Positions 48,147 through 58,213 of a stretch of 64,000 nucleotides of DNA are shown one piece after another. The translations under genes were made by a program, and so were the position numbers. The DNA comes from Pseudomonas mangrovi (lineage in GTDB: Bacteria; Pseudomonadota; Gammaproteobacteria; Pseudomonadales; Pseudomonadaceae), in assembly GCF_003052585.1 (NCBI RefSeq), contig NZ_QASN01000020.1:434001-498000 (forward strand). Reading direction: 5' to 3'. Positions within the stretch are counted from its first letter, which is position 1, and each line of letters begins with the position of its first letter. The notes under the pieces are model-generated. The model ran no database searches and had not been told where the DNA came from. It saw nothing but the letters and a program-made list of their open reading frames with translations.

Positions 48147-50057
48147 TCAGTCTTGACCAGTCGTCGAAGCTTCCGTTGCCAGCCAGCGCTGCAGTACTCG
48201 CAGCAGGTCGGCACGTTTGAACGGCTTGGCCAGATAGTCGTTCATTCCCGCGTCGATACAGGCTTCGCGGTCACCCTGCAGGGCGTTGGCGGTGAGTGCA
48301 ATGATGGGTAGCTGTTTCATTCCATTCAATTGGCGAATCCGCCGGGTAGCTTCGTAACCATCCATTTCCGGCAGGCGACAATCCATCAGGATCGCCGCGA
48401 AAGGCTGTCTTTGCGCCCAGTCGACCGCACTTGCGCCGTCGGTGGCCTGGATGACCCGGAAGCCAAGACTGCGCAGCATCGCTTCGATCACCGTCTGGTT
48501 GACCGGATTGTCCTCCACCAGCAGAACGGCCAGTCCGCTCCAGCGCTCGCTGGCGAGCAGCGCCTGTTCGTCGTTGCCGCTGTGGCGCGCTCGAAGGCCC
48601 AGCGGAATCTCCAGGGTGAACACCGATCCCTGGCTTTCCACGCTCTGCGCCTGCAGCACGCCACCCATGCGCTCCGCCAGCGTGCGGGCGATGGGCAGGC
48701 CGAGCCCGGTGCCGCCGTAGCGGCGGGAAATCGATGTGTCGGCCTGCTGGAAGGCATCGAACATGTGCTCTAGACGTCGAGGATCGATGCCGATGCCAGT
48801 GTCGTGGATGGCGCAGGTAAACCAGATCGTCTCGTCATCCAGCCGCTTCCAGCGGCTTTCCACGCGAATGCTGCCGTGCTCGGTGAACTTGAGCGCATTG
48901 CCCAGCAGGTTGAGCAGTATCTGACGGATCCGCGTCGGATCGCCCTGCAGCTCGAGTTTTTCCAGTCCGGATTGGGTGTCGATGCTCAGCTGCAGGCCTT
49001 TCTTCTCTGCCGTATGCAGGAATACCTGAGCGGAGCCCTGCAGCAGTTCCGCCAGATTGAACGGGATTTGCTCAAGCTCCAGCGCACCGCGTTCGATGCG
49101 GGAGAAGTCGAGGATGTCATTGATGACCTTGAGCAGGTGTTCTGTCGACTCGGTGGCCAGCGCCGAGTACTCCGCCTGCTCGCTGGTCAGCTCGGTGGTG
49201 TCGAGCAGTTGCAGCATGCCCAGAACCCCGTTCATGGGAGTGCGCAGTTCATGGCTCATCATCGCCAGGAAGTCGGATTTGGCCCGGTTTGCCTGCTCGG
49301 CCTCCTCGCGTGCGCGGGTCAGTTGCTCGATGGCCTGGCGCTGCTCCCGGCTAGCCTGATCGAGGCCGCGCGCCAGGTCGTTGATATGACGCGCCAAGTC
49401 GCCCAGTTCGCTGGGGTCCTCCGCAGGCAGGCTGGCCTGGTAGTCGCCGGCCTTGATTGCCTGAACTGCCTCGCCCATGGCGCTGATCGGCTGGGCCAGG
49501 CGATGCGCGAGCCGGCGCGCAAGAATGAAGGTCAGCAGCAAGGCGAACAGGGTGAGCAAGGCAGCCCGCAGCAATATCTGCTGCTGCCGACTGCTGAAGG
49601 CCTGGCTGGAGAGGCCAACCCGGACCCAGCCGATGCGCTCGCTGGGCTGGGCCTGTTCACTTGCCGCGGAGAGACCGAGGAAGTCCTCGTCCAGAGGGAT
49701 GCGTTGCAGCATCACCGGGCTCTCGAAATACTCGAGCTGGTCGGCAGGGCCGCGGTCGAGGCCGACCAGCAGGCGATCCTCGCGATCACGGATCTCCAAC
49801 GCCAGGACGTGCGGTGTCTTCAGGGTCGCGTTGGCCAGGCTTTCCAGCACCGCGACGTTGCCGCTGATCACGCCGTACTCGGCGGCAGGAGCCAATTGAT
49901 CGGCGATCAGTTGGCCGGTCTGTTGCAACTCCTGTTGCAGGTCCTTGAGCCGTTCGAAGGTAAATAACGCAGTAAGCAGCAGGGTCAGCAGCAGGGCTGG
50001 CACGACGCTGATCAGCTGGGTGCGGGTATGGATATCCAGTCCGCGACGCCGGGTCAT
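48147..50057 (-). CDS. Hybrid sensor histidine kinase (PA1611-like)
   Basis: A 636-residue sensor kinase. TM1 is near residues 12-37, a periplasmic loop of about 115 residues follows (LAPAAEYGVISGNVAVLESLANATLKTP), then TM2 near 150-172, HAMP, HisKA with H269 in MMSHELRTPMNG, HATPase with LLNLLGNALKF and GGTGLG, and a receiver with D559 in MDCRLPEMDG. No HPt domain follows. In P. aeruginosa the kinase next to fabA, PA1611, signals through HptB and contacts RetS; the same is a reasonable guess here. The start overlaps the upstream gene stop (ATGA). Confidence 0.92.
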   Translation of the reverse strand: MTRRRGLDIHTRTQLISVVPALLLTLLLTALFTFERLKDLQQELQQTGQLIADQLAPAAEYGVISGNVAVLESLANATLKTPHVLALEIRDREDRLLVGLDRGPADQLEYFESPVMLQRIPLDEDFLGLSAASEQAQPSERIGWVRVGLSSQAFSSRQQQILLRAALLTLFALLLTFILARRLAHRLAQPISAMGEAVQAIKAGDYQASLPAEDPSELGDLARHINDLARGLDQASREQRQAIEQLTRAREEAEQANRAKSDFLAMMSHELRTPMNGVLGMLQLLDTTELTSEQAEYSALATESTEHLLKVINDILDFSRIERGALELEQIPFNLAELLQGSAQVFLHTAEKKGLQLSIDTQSGLEKLELQGDPTRIRQILLNLLGNALKFTEHGSIRVESRWKRLDDETIWFTCAIHDTGIGIDPRRLEHMFDAFQQADTSISRRYGGTGLGLPIARTLAERMGGVLQAQSVESQGSVFTLEIPLGLRARHSGNDEQALLASERWSGLAVLLVEDNPVNQTVIEAMLRSLGFRVIQATDGASAVDWAQRQPFAAILMDCRLPEMDGYEATRRIRQLNGMKQLPIIALTANALQGDREACIDAGMNDYLAKPFKRADLLRVLQRWLATEASTTGQD

Positions 50058-50935
50058 CGGGCTTCTCCTTCGGAGAGGTGGCGTGTCAGCGTCTCGTCGC
50101 TGGCCGGGGCTAGCCCTAGCGCGCGGGCAACCTGGCGGTTGCTGACAACCTTGAAGTGCATGGGATAGGCGGAAGCGGGCCACTCGGCGGGGGACTGGTC
50201 CAGCCAGGTGTCGAGTTCGGCGAGCCAGTCCTGCTGGTCGCTGTAAGTGCTGGCCAGGCTGCCGGCGCGAACGAAACTGGCGGTAGGGCCGAGCAGTGCG
50301 CGGTTCTGGGCATAGCTGGTCAGCAGCAGAGACTTGATTGTGTCGGCGTTGTACAGGCGCGGCGCATCGATGCCCAGTAACAGGTCGGTAGTTTCGAGCA
50401 GTGCCAGAAGTGGCTTGCGGCTACCGTCCGGGTTCCAGGGCTTGGCCTGCAACTCCAGCCCAAGCTCCTCTGCGGCGCGCCGGTACTCATCGACCAGAAA
50501 GGCACTCTGGCTGTCGAACAGCAGGCCGACGGACTTGCTGTTGGGTAGCAGCAGGCGCGCCAGGCGCAATTGCCGCTCCGGCGGAGGGTCACTCCATAGC
50601 AGCGTGACGCCGGCGGGAGGGCGTTCGCCGAGCAGTGCAGCGCCCTCGATTCGGCTGACGCGCATGACCAGAGTCGCTGGGGCGTCGTTTTGCTGCAGAC
50701 GCCAGTCGAGTGTTTCCCGGTCCAGGATGATCAGGCGCGCGTCGGCAGCCGGACGGCTGACCTTGAGCTGTTTCAGCGACATGAAACTGACCTGGTCCTG
50801 GGGGCGCTTCTGAGCCAGATCCGCGGTGAAGCTGCGTACCGCCGGGGAGTCGACTGCGGCGCCGAGGATGATCTGTCCCGCCTGCGACGGCAGGCAGATC
50901 ATCAGGCTGTATATGAGTAGGATCAGACGGCGCAT
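50054..50935 (-). CDS. Periplasmic binding protein-like (ABC substrate-binding fold)
   Basis: A 293-residue protein with signal peptide MRRLILLIYSLMICLPSQAG. The segment LLLPNSKSVGLLFDSQSAFLVDEYRRAAEELGLELQAKPWN is the inter-lobe region of ABC-type substrate-binding proteins, and TDLLLGIDAPRLYNADTIKSLLLTSYAQNRALLGPTASFVRAGSLAS matches the second lobe. No ABC permease or ATPase genes are nearby. It lies between a TonB receptor and a sensor kinase whose start it overlaps, so it may pass a signal to that kinase, by inference. The start 50935 gives the leader; an ATG at 50995 is rejected. Confidence 0.8.
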   Translation of the reverse strand: MRRLILLIYSLMICLPSQAGQIILGAAVDSPAVRSFTADLAQKRPQDQVSFMSLKQLKVSRPAADARLIILDRETLDWRLQQNDAPATLVMRVSRIEGAALLGERPPAGVTLLWSDPPPERQLRLARLLLPNSKSVGLLFDSQSAFLVDEYRRAAEELGLELQAKPWNPDGSRKPLLALLETTDLLLGIDAPRLYNADTIKSLLLTSYAQNRALLGPTASFVRAGSLASTYSDQQDWLAELDTWLDQSPAEWPASAYPMHFKVVSNRQVARALGLAPASDETLTRHLSEGEAR

Positions 50936-51004
50936 CCATTCGCCTCGGGGTGGCGCAGCACTGGCTGCCAGGGAAGTGACGGTTCCGGTCGCCACCAGCC
51001 CGAC

Positions 51005-53152
51005 TCAGAACTCCAGTTGGGCGCTGGCATAGACCACCCGACGATCATCATAGAGATTCTCACGCCAGGTCAGCGCTTCGTCATCCAGACGTTGCTGCAG
51101 CATCGCGGCCAGCTCCAGTTCTGTTTCACCGAAGCGGAATCGCTTGGCTAGGCGCAGGTCGACTCGTTCGAAACGCCGCTCGTTGAGCAGGTCTGCGCCA
51201 TGATAGAACAGACTGGTGTTCCAGCCATGGCCCCAGTTGCGGATCCAGCCGGCGGAGCCGCTGTAACGCGCACTGAGTCGCCCGTGGCTCTTCTCGCTGG
51301 ACTCGAAATCCTTCAGGTAGGCATAGGTCACGCGCAGCCGGTCGGAGTCGAGTATCTGCCAATCGATCTCGGTTTCTGCGCCGCGCATCCACATGCTGTT
51401 TTCGTTGCTGGGGGCAAAGTCGGTGATCTTCAGCGGTTCGCTGATCATCCGGTGGATCTCGTCGTTGAACAGCTTGATGTCGATGCGCAGGCCGAAATCG
51501 AACTGGCCGTTGTAGCCAATTTCCCGTGATCGCATGATCTCCTGTTCGAGGTTGCCCGGACCATTGGCGTAGGCGTAGTAGTCCGCGTAACTGCGCCCGT
51601 CGACCTGCGGCGAGACGTTCTCCAGGCGGTAGGTCCAGCGTACGTCATTCTCGAACATATCCGGCGAGCGTACCGCTTCGGAGTAGACGAAACGCAGGCC
51701 GTGGCGCGGAGTGATCAGGTAGTTGAGGGCAACGCGAGGCGTCAGCGAGGAGCCGGCTAACTTGTCGTCTTCGAACATGGCGCCGCCCTGCAGCACCCAG
51801 TGTTCACCCAGATACCACTCGAGGTGGCCGAACATCCTCCAGACATCATTCTCCAGGGCGCCGCCGAAGTAGGTCTCGGAGACGGTGCGGTCGCGGCGAT
51901 AGCTCGCGCCGCTGAGCAGGCGCAGGTTGTCACTGAAGCTGAGGGTGTCCTGGATCTCGAGATCGAAACGGGTTTCATCGATGTTGTTGTTCAGGTCCCC
52001 GCACACTGGATTCAGGTAGGCGCCGCTGGGGTCTATCGAATAGTTGTAGATGGACACCGCCAGCGGATGCTGGGCGCCGAAGTAGGCTCCCCATCCTGGA
52101 ATCAGCGCGCCGTTGCCGCGGCGTAGCAGCCGCGAGACGGTATCCAGTTTGTCCGGGTCCTCGCTGAACAGCTGGCGCACTTCGGGAGTGAATGACAGCG
52201 CCAGGTCGCAGGCTGACCACTCCTGCTTGCGCTGCCAGTGCTGCAGGCTGCTCTGTACCTGGACGCTGTGGTTCGGGTTGACGTCCAGCGCCCAGCGTAC
52301 CGAGCCGGCATAGTCGCGTGCTTCCACGTCGCGGCTGTTGTCGATGACCGGCACTGCGCCGCTGATCAGGGCAATCTCGTTGGAGTAGACGCCGCGTTGG
52401 TTACTGCCTTCCTTGAGCGCCAGCTGCCACTCCAGGCTCTGGTTGAGATCCAGGGTGTGGCTGGCGCTGAGCTGCATGCGCGTGCTGCGGCGGCTGTCGC
52501 GATACTTGTAGTCCAGGTCGGTGTGGTCGAATCCGTTGTCCTCCTGGCCGGATACCGAGAGGCGAAAGTCGGCGTTCTCGCTGGCGAAGCCCTGCGACCC
52601 ATACCAGTCGTCGATGCCGCGCTCGCCGCGGGTGTACTTGATCCGGGTGCCCAGGGTATCGCCGGGGCTTCGGGTGATGATGCTGATCACACCCATCAAC
52701 GCATTGGCGCCATAGCTGACGGTGTTGGGGCCGCGGAAAACCTCGATCCGCTCGATATCTTCCAGTGCCACCGGCAGGTCGGACCAGTCCACCGTCGCCA
52801 GGCCGGGACGATAGACGGAGCGTCCGTCGATCAGCACCTGCAGCCTGCGGGCTTCGCTGACGCGACCGCCATGGTAGTTGACCGTGCTCTGATTGCCGCT
52901 GGTATAGCCGACCATCATGCCCGGCACCAGACGCATCAGTTCGGGTATGTCACGGGCACCACTGGCTTCGATGAGGCTTCGATCGATCACGCTGACACTG
53001 CCAGGGACGGCCGCGGGTGACTGCTTGAGGCGGGTGGCGGTAAGTACTTCGGGCAACTCCTCGCCGAGGAACAGGTCTTCAGCGTGCACGGTGCCTGCGA
53101 GGCCCGCGGAGCAGAGGAGTAGTGCGCAGGGCAGGTGGCGAGGGATCGGCAC
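51005..53152 (-). CDS. TonB-dependent outer membrane receptor
   Basis: A receptor of about 715 residues. After the leader ([24 protein letters not shown] if GTG at 53152 is the start) comes a TonB-box-like EVLTATR. A plug domain follows ([30 protein letters not shown]...[14 protein letters not shown]-type), then a 22-strand-like barrel ending in the terminal Phe of ASAQLEF. The start is uncertain: no ATG gives a clean leader, GTG at 53152 does, and TTG at 53176 is an alternative. No heme or siderophore enzyme genes accompany it. It is followed by the binding-protein and kinase genes on the same strand. Confidence 0.88.
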   Translation of the reverse strand: MPIPRHLPCALLLCSAGLAGTVHAEDLFLGEELPEVLTATRLKQSPAAVPGSVSVIDRSLIEASGARDIPELMRLVPGMMVGYTSGNQSTVNYHGGRVSEARRLQVLIDGRSVYRPGLATVDWSDLPVALEDIERIEVFRGPNTVSYGANALMGVISIITRSPGDTLGTRIKYTRGERGIDDWYGSQGFASENADFRLSVSGQEDNGFDHTDLDYKYRDSRRSTRMQLSASHTLDLNQSLEWQLALKEGSNQRGVYSNEIALISGAVPVIDNSRDVEARDYAGSVRWALDVNPNHSVQVQSSLQHWQRKQEWSACDLALSFTPEVRQLFSEDPDKLDTVSRLLRRGNGALIPGWGAYFGAQHPLAVSIYNYSIDPSGAYLNPVCGDLNNNIDETRFDLEIQDTLSFSDNLRLLSGASYRRDRTVSETYFGGALENDVWRMFGHLEWYLGEHWVLQGGAMFEDDKLAGSSLTPRVALNYLITPRHGLRFVYSEAVRSPDMFENDVRWTYRLENVSPQVDGRSYADYYAYANGPGNLEQEIMRSREIGYNGQFDFGLRIDIKLFNDEIHRMISEPLKITDFAPSNENSMWMRGAETEIDWQILDSDRLRVTYAYLKDFESSEKSHGRLSARYSGSAGWIRNWGHGWNTSLFYHGADLLNERRFERVDLRLAKRFRFGETELELAAMLQQRLDDEALTWRENLYDDRRVVYASAQLEF

Positions 53153-53312
53153 GGAAAGACTCTGGAATAACCGCAAGGTTCCGCATGTTAACCGAGCTGA
53201 GTCACTTTGCCAGTATCCCCATCCGGGGGAGGGGGATTTCGGGGCTGGTAGCCGCCGAACGGCTCCGTATAATGCGGCGTTCGCCATCTGGATGGCTCGC
53301 CACGGAACTCCC

Positions 53313-54335
53313 ATGAAACAACAGCAACCCATCGCGGTATTGGGTGGCGGCAGCTTCGGTACCGCCATCGCCAATCTGCTCGCCGGCAACGGCCATCCGG
53401 TCCGTCACTGGATGCGCGACGCCGAGCAGGCAGAAACGATGCGCAGCGTGCGGGAGAATCCGCGCTACCTGAAGGGTGTGAAGATCCATGCCAACGTCGA
53501 ACCGGTGACGGATCTTGCGGCAACGCTCGCTGACTGCCAGCTGATCTTCGTGGCTTTGCCATCCAGCGCTTTGCGTGCGGTACTGCAGCCTCAGGCCCAG
53601 GCGCTTGTCGGCAAGCTGCTGGTGAGTACTACCAAGGGGGTCGAGCCGGGCACTTTCAAGCTGATGAGCCAGATTCTGGAAGAGATTGCGCCGCAGGCGC
53701 GCATTGGGGTGCTCTCCGGTCCCAACCTTGCGCGCGAGGTCGCCGACCAGGCGCTTACCGCCAGCGTGGTTGCGAGTGAGGACGAGGCGCTTTGCCGCCA
53801 GGTGCAGGCGGTACTGCACGGGCGCACCTTTCGTGTCTATGCCAGTGCTGATCGTTTCGGCGTCGAGCTCGGCGGCGCGCTGAAGAATGTCTACGCGATC
53901 ATTGCCGGGATGGCGGCGGCGCTGGGCATGGGCGAGAACACCAAGAGCATGCTGATCACCCGTGCGCTGGCGGAAATGACCCGTTTCGCCGTGAAGCTCG
54001 GTGCCAACCCGATGACCTTTCTGGGACTTGCCGGTGTCGGCGATCTGATCGTTACCTGTTCTTCGCCCAAGAGTCGTAACTATCAGGTCGGCTTCGCCCT
54101 GGGTGAGGGACTGAGCCTTGAGGATGCCATTGGTCGGCTGGGTGAAGTGGCCGAGGGAGTGAATACCTTAAAGGTGCTCAAGGCCCGCTCCGAGGAGCTG
54201 CAGGTCTACATGCCGCTGGTGACCGGGCTGCACGCAATCCTCTTTGAAGGCCGAACCCTGACCCAGGTGATCGAGCTGCTGATGCGTGCCGAACCGAAAA
54301 CCGATGTCGACTTCATTTCCCCCAGCGGCTTCTGA
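53313..54335 (+). CDS. gpsA: Glycerol-3-phosphate dehydrogenase [NAD(P)+]
   Basis: A 340-residue cytosolic enzyme that reduces dihydroxyacetone phosphate to sn-glycerol 3-phosphate for phospholipid synthesis. The dinucleotide-binding [22 protein letters not shown] is at the N-terminus, with [10 protein letters not shown], the catalytic Lys region [21 protein letters not shown] and [12 protein letters not shown] following. The ATG at 53313 is used; the frame is open upstream through the divergent receptor gene. TATAAT at 53268-53273 may be its -10 element, though the -35 is poor. Confidence 0.96.
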   Translation: MKQQQPIAVLGGGSFGTAIANLLAGNGHPVRHWMRDAEQAETMRSVRENPRYLKGVKIHANVEPVTDLAATLADCQLIFVALPSSALRAVLQPQAQALVGKLLVSTTKGVEPGTFKLMSQILEEIAPQARIGVLSGPNLAREVADQALTASVVASEDEALCRQVQAVLHGRTFRVYASADRFGVELGGALKNVYAIIAGMAAALGMGENTKSMLITRALAEMTRFAVKLGANPMTFLGLAGVGDLIVTCSSPKSRNYQVGFALGEGLSLEDAIGRLGEVAEGVNTLKVLKARSEELQVYMPLVTGLHAILFEGRTLTQVIELLMRAEPKTDVDFISPSGF

Positions 54336-54360
54336 GGCCGTCTGATTTGCGGAGGTAGCT

Positions 54361-54672
54361 ATGCGCAACGATCCTGCCAGGCAGGCCGAACATGAGTCGC
54401 TGGTGCTGCGTTTGCTCTGGACCATCCTGTTTGTTCTCGGCTGGCAGCTGGCCGAGCTGCTGCTGATGCTGGTGGTGCTGATCCAGTTCATTCATCGGGT
54501 ATTCAAGGGGGCGCTGCACCCTGGGCTGCTGGGTTTTGGCGACAGCCTCGCGCAATTCCTCGGTCAGGCTGCGCGTTACCTCACCTTCGCCAGCGACGAC
54601 AAACCCTGGCCATTCGCGCCCTGGCCGGCATCCCGGGTCGCGCCGGATGATCTCGAGGACCGCGCGGCTTGA
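54361..54672 (+). CDS. DUF4389 family small membrane protein
   Basis: A 103-residue protein. One long or two adjacent hydrophobic stretches (about residues 16-48) are followed by an amphipathic segment FLGQAARYLTFASDDKPWPFAPWP; this Trp/Pro-rich end is typical of DUF4389. GGAGGTAGCT precedes the ATG, a strong ribosome binding site. Its stop overlaps the sixA start, so gpsA-DUF4389-sixA looks like an operon. The function is unknown. Confidence 0.85.
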   Translation: MRNDPARQAEHESLVLRLLWTILFVLGWQLAELLLMLVVLIQFIHRVFKGALHPGLLGFGDSLAQFLGQAARYLTFASDDKPWPFAPWPASRVAPDDLEDRAA

Positions 54673-55121
54673 AGCTCTGGCTGCTGCGGCACGGTCAGGC
54701 CGAGGCGCTGGCAGCCTCCGACAGCCAGCGAGCGTTGACGGAGAGTGGTCGCGATGAAGTCAGGCGCAGCGCTATGCAGCTGCTGAATGATCCGCCGCAG
54801 GTCGTGCTGGTCAGCCCCTATCTGCGTGCGCAGCAGACGGCGGCCCTGGTGCTCGACGTGATTGGCTCTGTCGCGCAGCGCACGGTGCCCTGGCTGACAC
54901 CCGACAGCGATCCGCGGCAGGTTCTGAACGAGCTGGACCGCTACGCCCAGTCGGGCATCCTGCTGGTTGCCCATCAGCCGCTGCTGGGGGACCTGGGCGG
55001 CCTGCTGGTGCATGGTCATCGCCAGCAACCATTGCCATTGCGCACGGCAAGCCTGGTCGAGCTGCAGGGCGAGCACGTGCTTGCCGGCGGGATGCAGCTT
55101 TTGGCCGTGCATTCGCCCTGA
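54669..55121 (+). CDS. sixA: Phosphohistidine phosphatase SixA
   Basis: A 150-residue histidine phosphatase of the RHG branch. The phosphoacceptor is H8 in LLRHGQAEA, with SPYLRAQQTA and VAHQPLLGDL carrying the other active-site Arg and His. SixA in E. coli dephosphorylates phosphohistidine of phosphotransfer proteins. The start is TTG at 54669, overlapping the previous stop (TTGA). This start keeps the RHG motif at its usual distance from the N-terminus. Confidence 0.88.
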   Translation: MKLWLLRHGQAEALAASDSQRALTESGRDEVRRSAMQLLNDPPQVVLVSPYLRAQQTAALVLDVIGSVAQRTVPWLTPDSDPRQVLNELDRYAQSGILLVAHQPLLGDLGGLLVHGHRQQPLPLRTASLVELQGEHVLAGGMQLLAVHSP

Positions 55122-55283
55122 TCACTGCGGGCCGTCGATATGCCCCGGTCGAGCCATTTCGTCCTCTCTTTTGCGTCTTTTGTCGCTTCTCGGTACATGT
55201 CCTGCGTGAAATAGTCGGTTCTGCGTGCAGCCGTTTCCGGCGGGCCGCCCATTCGACGATCACAACGACAACGAGGCAGCTCC

Positions 55284-55724
55284 ATGGCCATCTGGCGTAC
55301 CCAGCCTGACCTTGTCCGGCTCAATCAGCTGCAGCGCAACACCATCGGCGAGTTGCTGGATATCCGTTTCGAGGCCTTCGATGATGACTCTCTGAGCGCC
55401 AGCATGGTGGTGGACAGCCGTACACATCAGCCCTACGGCCTGTTGCATGGCGGTGCCTCTGTAGTGCTGGCGGAAAGTCTGGGGTCGATGGCCAGCCACC
55501 TGTGCATCGATGCAGAACGCTTCTATTGCGTCGGTCTGGAGGTCAACGCCAATCATCTGCGTGGCTTGCGCAGTGGCCGGGTGTGGGCCCAGGCCAGGGC
55601 GGTGCATCTGGGCCGCAGTACGCATGTCTGGGACATCCGCCTGCATGGCGACGATGGCAAGCCCAGCTGCATTTCCCGGTTGACGGTGGCGGTGGTCCCG
55701 CTCGGCGAAAACCCGCCGCGCTGA
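55284..55724 (+). CDS. Hotdog thioesterase (YdiI/EntH-like)
   Basis: A 146-residue hotdog protein of the 4-hydroxybenzoyl-CoA/1,4-dihydroxy-2-naphthoyl-CoA hydrolase type. NTIGELLDIRFEAFDDDSLSASMVVDSRTHQPYGLLHGGASVVLAESLGSMAS carries the HGG motif and the catalytic Glu. The C-terminal VWDIRLHGDDGKPSCISRLTVAVV strand pair is complete. AACGAGGCAGC precedes the ATG. It lies 162 bases after sixA, with no recognisable terminator between. The physiological substrate is unknown. Confidence 0.9.
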   Translation: MAIWRTQPDLVRLNQLQRNTIGELLDIRFEAFDDDSLSASMVVDSRTHQPYGLLHGGASVVLAESLGSMASHLCIDAERFYCVGLEVNANHLRGLRSGRVWAQARAVHLGRSTHVWDIRLHGDDGKPSCISRLTVAVVPLGENPPR

Positions 55725-55827
55725 GCATCATCAGTCAATGGACGGCGGCGACATTCAGCGATTGCCATTCGATTGCTGCAGCTCGATGCCTGTCCGACAA
55801 TTCAGGTCAGTCCAGAACGATAACCGC

Positions 55828-56637
55828 ATGTCCCGATCGATCTTCTTCGCCCACGCCAACGGCTTCCCCTCCGCGACCTACGGCAAGCTGTTTGCCGCGA
55901 TGGCGCCGGAGTTTGACGTCGACTTTCTCGAACAGCATGCCCATGACCCGCGCTTCCCGGTGGATGACAACTGGAACGCGCTGGTCGACGAACTGATCCA
56001 CCATCTCGAGCAGCGGAGCGAGCCAGTCTGGGGCGTAGGTCATTCGCTGGGCGGTCTTCTGCATTACCACGCGGCGCTGCGCAGGCCAGAGTATTACCGC
56101 GGCGTGGTAATGCTCGACTCGCCGGTGCTGACCTTCGCGGACCAGCTGTTCATTCGCGCAGCCAAGCGCTTCGGCTTCATCGATCGGATCACCCCGGCCG
56201 GACGCACCCTGGGGCGGCGTGAAGTCTTTGGTGATGCGCAGGAAGCTTTCGAGTATTTCTCTGGCAAGACCTTGTTTCGCGGCTTCGATCCGGACTGCCT
56301 GCGCGCCTATGTCGAGCATGGACTGCGACCGGCCGCGCAGGGCCTTCAGCTGAGGTTCGATCCGGCCACAGAGATCAGCATCTATCGCAGCATTCCGCAC
56401 ACCAGCCCCGGCCGCCCGCAGCAGCTGCACGTGCCGCTGGCGGTGGTGCGAGGCCGAGCCAGCCGCGTTGTGCTGCCGCACCATGTGCGCCTGGTGCGGC
56501 GCGTGCCCAGGGGCGAGTACCTGACGGTCCCTGGCGGCCACATGTTTCCCCTGGAGCGTCCGCAGGACACCGCAAGCCTGCTGCGTCAGCTGTTCCAGCG
56601 CTGGCAGCAACATTCACCGGACAAGGAGGGCGCATGA
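55828..56637 (+). CDS. Alpha/beta hydrolase (first of two)
   Basis: A 269-residue alpha/beta hydrolase. The nucleophile elbow GHSLGG is in VWGVGHSLGGLLHYHAA, oxyanion-hole residues are expected in FFAHANGFPSATY, and the catalytic His is in VPGGHMFPLERP. The start at 55828 (MSRSIFFAHANGFP) removes a 30-residue extension without family resemblance. It overlaps the next hydrolase gene as ATGA. The substrate is not indicated by context. Confidence 0.88.
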   Translation: MSRSIFFAHANGFPSATYGKLFAAMAPEFDVDFLEQHAHDPRFPVDDNWNALVDELIHHLEQRSEPVWGVGHSLGGLLHYHAALRRPEYYRGVVMLDSPVLTFADQLFIRAAKRFGFIDRITPAGRTLGRREVFGDAQEAFEYFSGKTLFRGFDPDCLRAYVEHGLRPAAQGLQLRFDPATEISIYRSIPHTSPGRPQQLHVPLAVVRGRASRVVLPHHVRLVRRVPRGEYLTVPGGHMFPLERPQDTASLLRQLFQRWQQHSPDKEGA

Positions 56638-57497
56638 GCGTCGCATTCGAGGAAGTTCGCCTGCGCCTGCCGCACATCGAGCTGTCGGCACATCTGTACG
56701 GACCAGAAGAGGGTCAGCCGGTGATCGCACTGCATGGCTGGCTGGACAACTCCATGAGCTTTTCCCGGCTGGCGCCGCATCTGCAGGGCGTGCGCATCGT
56801 GGCGCTGGATCAGGCCGGTCATGGCCATTCCGGGCATCGCCCGCCAGGCGCCGACTACAGTATCTGGGACTACACCCATGACGTGCTGCAGGTGGCGGAG
56901 CAGTTCGGCTGGAAGCGCTTCACGCTGCTCGGTCATTCGATGGGGGCCATTGTCTCGACCCTTCTGGCCGGCGCATTGCCGGAGCGAGTCGAGCGGCTGG
57001 CGCTGATTGACGGGCTGATTCCGTTCACCGGCGAGCCCGAGACCGCGCCGCAGAAGCTCGGTGAAGCGCTGGAAGCGCGCCTGGCGTTGCCGCGCAAACG
57101 CAAGCCGATCTATCGCAGGGTCGAGGACGCGGTTGCCGCGCGCATGAAAGGTGTCGGTGCGGTGACTCGGGAGGCAGCCGAGCTGCTCGCCCAGCGCGGC
57201 CTGATGCCGGTGCCGGGTGGCTACACCTGGCGCACCGACCCGCGACTGATGCTGCCCTCGGCCATGCGTCTGACCCAGGCCCATGCGTGGGCCTTCGTCG
57301 ATCGCCTCAAATGCCCGGTGAGTCTGGTATTGGCCGAGCAGGGCATGCTGGTGCGTCAGCCCGAGTTCATGCGTCAGGTCGAGTCTCGGCCGATGACGCT
57401 GCATCGTCTGGCCGGCGGACATCATCTGCATCTGGATGACGAGCAGGGCGCGCAGGCGGTAGCAGACTGTTTCAATCCGTTCCTGCGTGGTGCTTGA
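56634..57497 (+). CDS. Alpha/beta hydrolase (second of two)
   Basis: A 287-residue alpha/beta hydrolase with the nucleophile Ser in [11 protein letters not shown], the [10 protein letters not shown] oxyanion region and a C-terminal His in [12 protein letters not shown]. It is a different subfamily from the preceding hydrolase despite the overlapping start. AAGGAGGGCGC before the ATG is a strong ribosome binding site. The coupled pair may act in sequence on related esters; this is a guess. Confidence 0.9.
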   Translation: MSVAFEEVRLRLPHIELSAHLYGPEEGQPVIALHGWLDNSMSFSRLAPHLQGVRIVALDQAGHGHSGHRPPGADYSIWDYTHDVLQVAEQFGWKRFTLLGHSMGAIVSTLLAGALPERVERLALIDGLIPFTGEPETAPQKLGEALEARLALPRKRKPIYRRVEDAVAARMKGVGAVTREAAELLAQRGLMPVPGGYTWRTDPRLMLPSAMRLTQAHAWAFVDRLKCPVSLVLAEQGMLVRQPEFMRQVESRPMTLHRLAGGHHLHLDDEQGAQAVADCFNPFLRGA

Positions 57498-57547
57498 CTC
57501 GCGCCGGCCAACTGGTGAGGCTGGCGCGATTGTCAGAGGAGGGCTGG

Positions 57548-58210
57548 ATGATCGATCTCTATACTGCCGCCACACCCAACGGCCACAAGGTTTCCATCGC
57601 GCTTGAAGAGCTGGGGCTGCCATACCGGGTGAATTGCCTGAGCTTCGAGCGCAAGGAGCAGAAGTCCGCGGACTACCTGCGGATCAACCCCAACGGTCGC
57701 ATTCCGGCGATCGTTGATCACGACAATGACGATTTCACCGTGTTCGAGTCCGGTGCGATTCTGATCTATCTGGCGGAAAAAACCGGTCGGTTGTTGCCGC
57801 AGGATCCGCGGCAACGTTCGGTCGCCCTGCAGTGGCTGATGTTCCAGATGGGTGGTGTCGGGCCGATGCAGGGGCAGGCGAATGTCTTTCTGCGCTATTT
57901 CCCCGAGCGCATCGCTTCCGTCACCGAGCGTTATCAGAACGAAACCCGCCGCCTCTACGAGGTGCTCGACGGCCGACTGGCTAGCGTCGAGTACCTTGCC
58001 GGCGACTATGGCATTGCCGATATCGCGACCTTTCCCTGGGTAAGAGTGCATGACTGGGCCGGTGTGAGTCTGGATGGTCTGGAGCATCTGCAGCGCTGGA
58101 TGCAGCAGATCGACGCGCGTCCGGCGGTGCAGCGTGGCTTGCAGGTTCCGCTGCGCGAGGGCGATGAGTCGCGTCTGGTCAGTACCGCTCAATCCATGCT
58201 GGTGCGCTGA
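57548..58210 (+). CDS. Glutathione S-transferase (YfcG/Nu-class-like)
   Basis: A 220-residue GST. The thioredoxin-like domain begins [26 protein letters not shown], with the TPN motif of YfcG/Nu-class enzymes that have disulfide-bond reductase activity. The glutathione-binding [11 protein letters not shown] and [13 protein letters not shown] are present. The helical C-terminal domain contains [17 protein letters not shown], the N-capping box region. AGAGGAGGGCTGG precedes the ATG; a frame start at 57494 is rejected. Confidence 0.92.
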   Translation: MIDLYTAATPNGHKVSIALEELGLPYRVNCLSFERKEQKSADYLRINPNGRIPAIVDHDNDDFTVFESGAILIYLAEKTGRLLPQDPRQRSVALQWLMFQMGGVGPMQGQANVFLRYFPERIASVTERYQNETRRLYEVLDGRLASVEYLAGDYGIADIATFPWVRVHDWAGVSLDGLEHLQRWMQQIDARPAVQRGLQVPLREGDESRLVSTAQSMLVR

Positions 58211-58213
58211 ATC

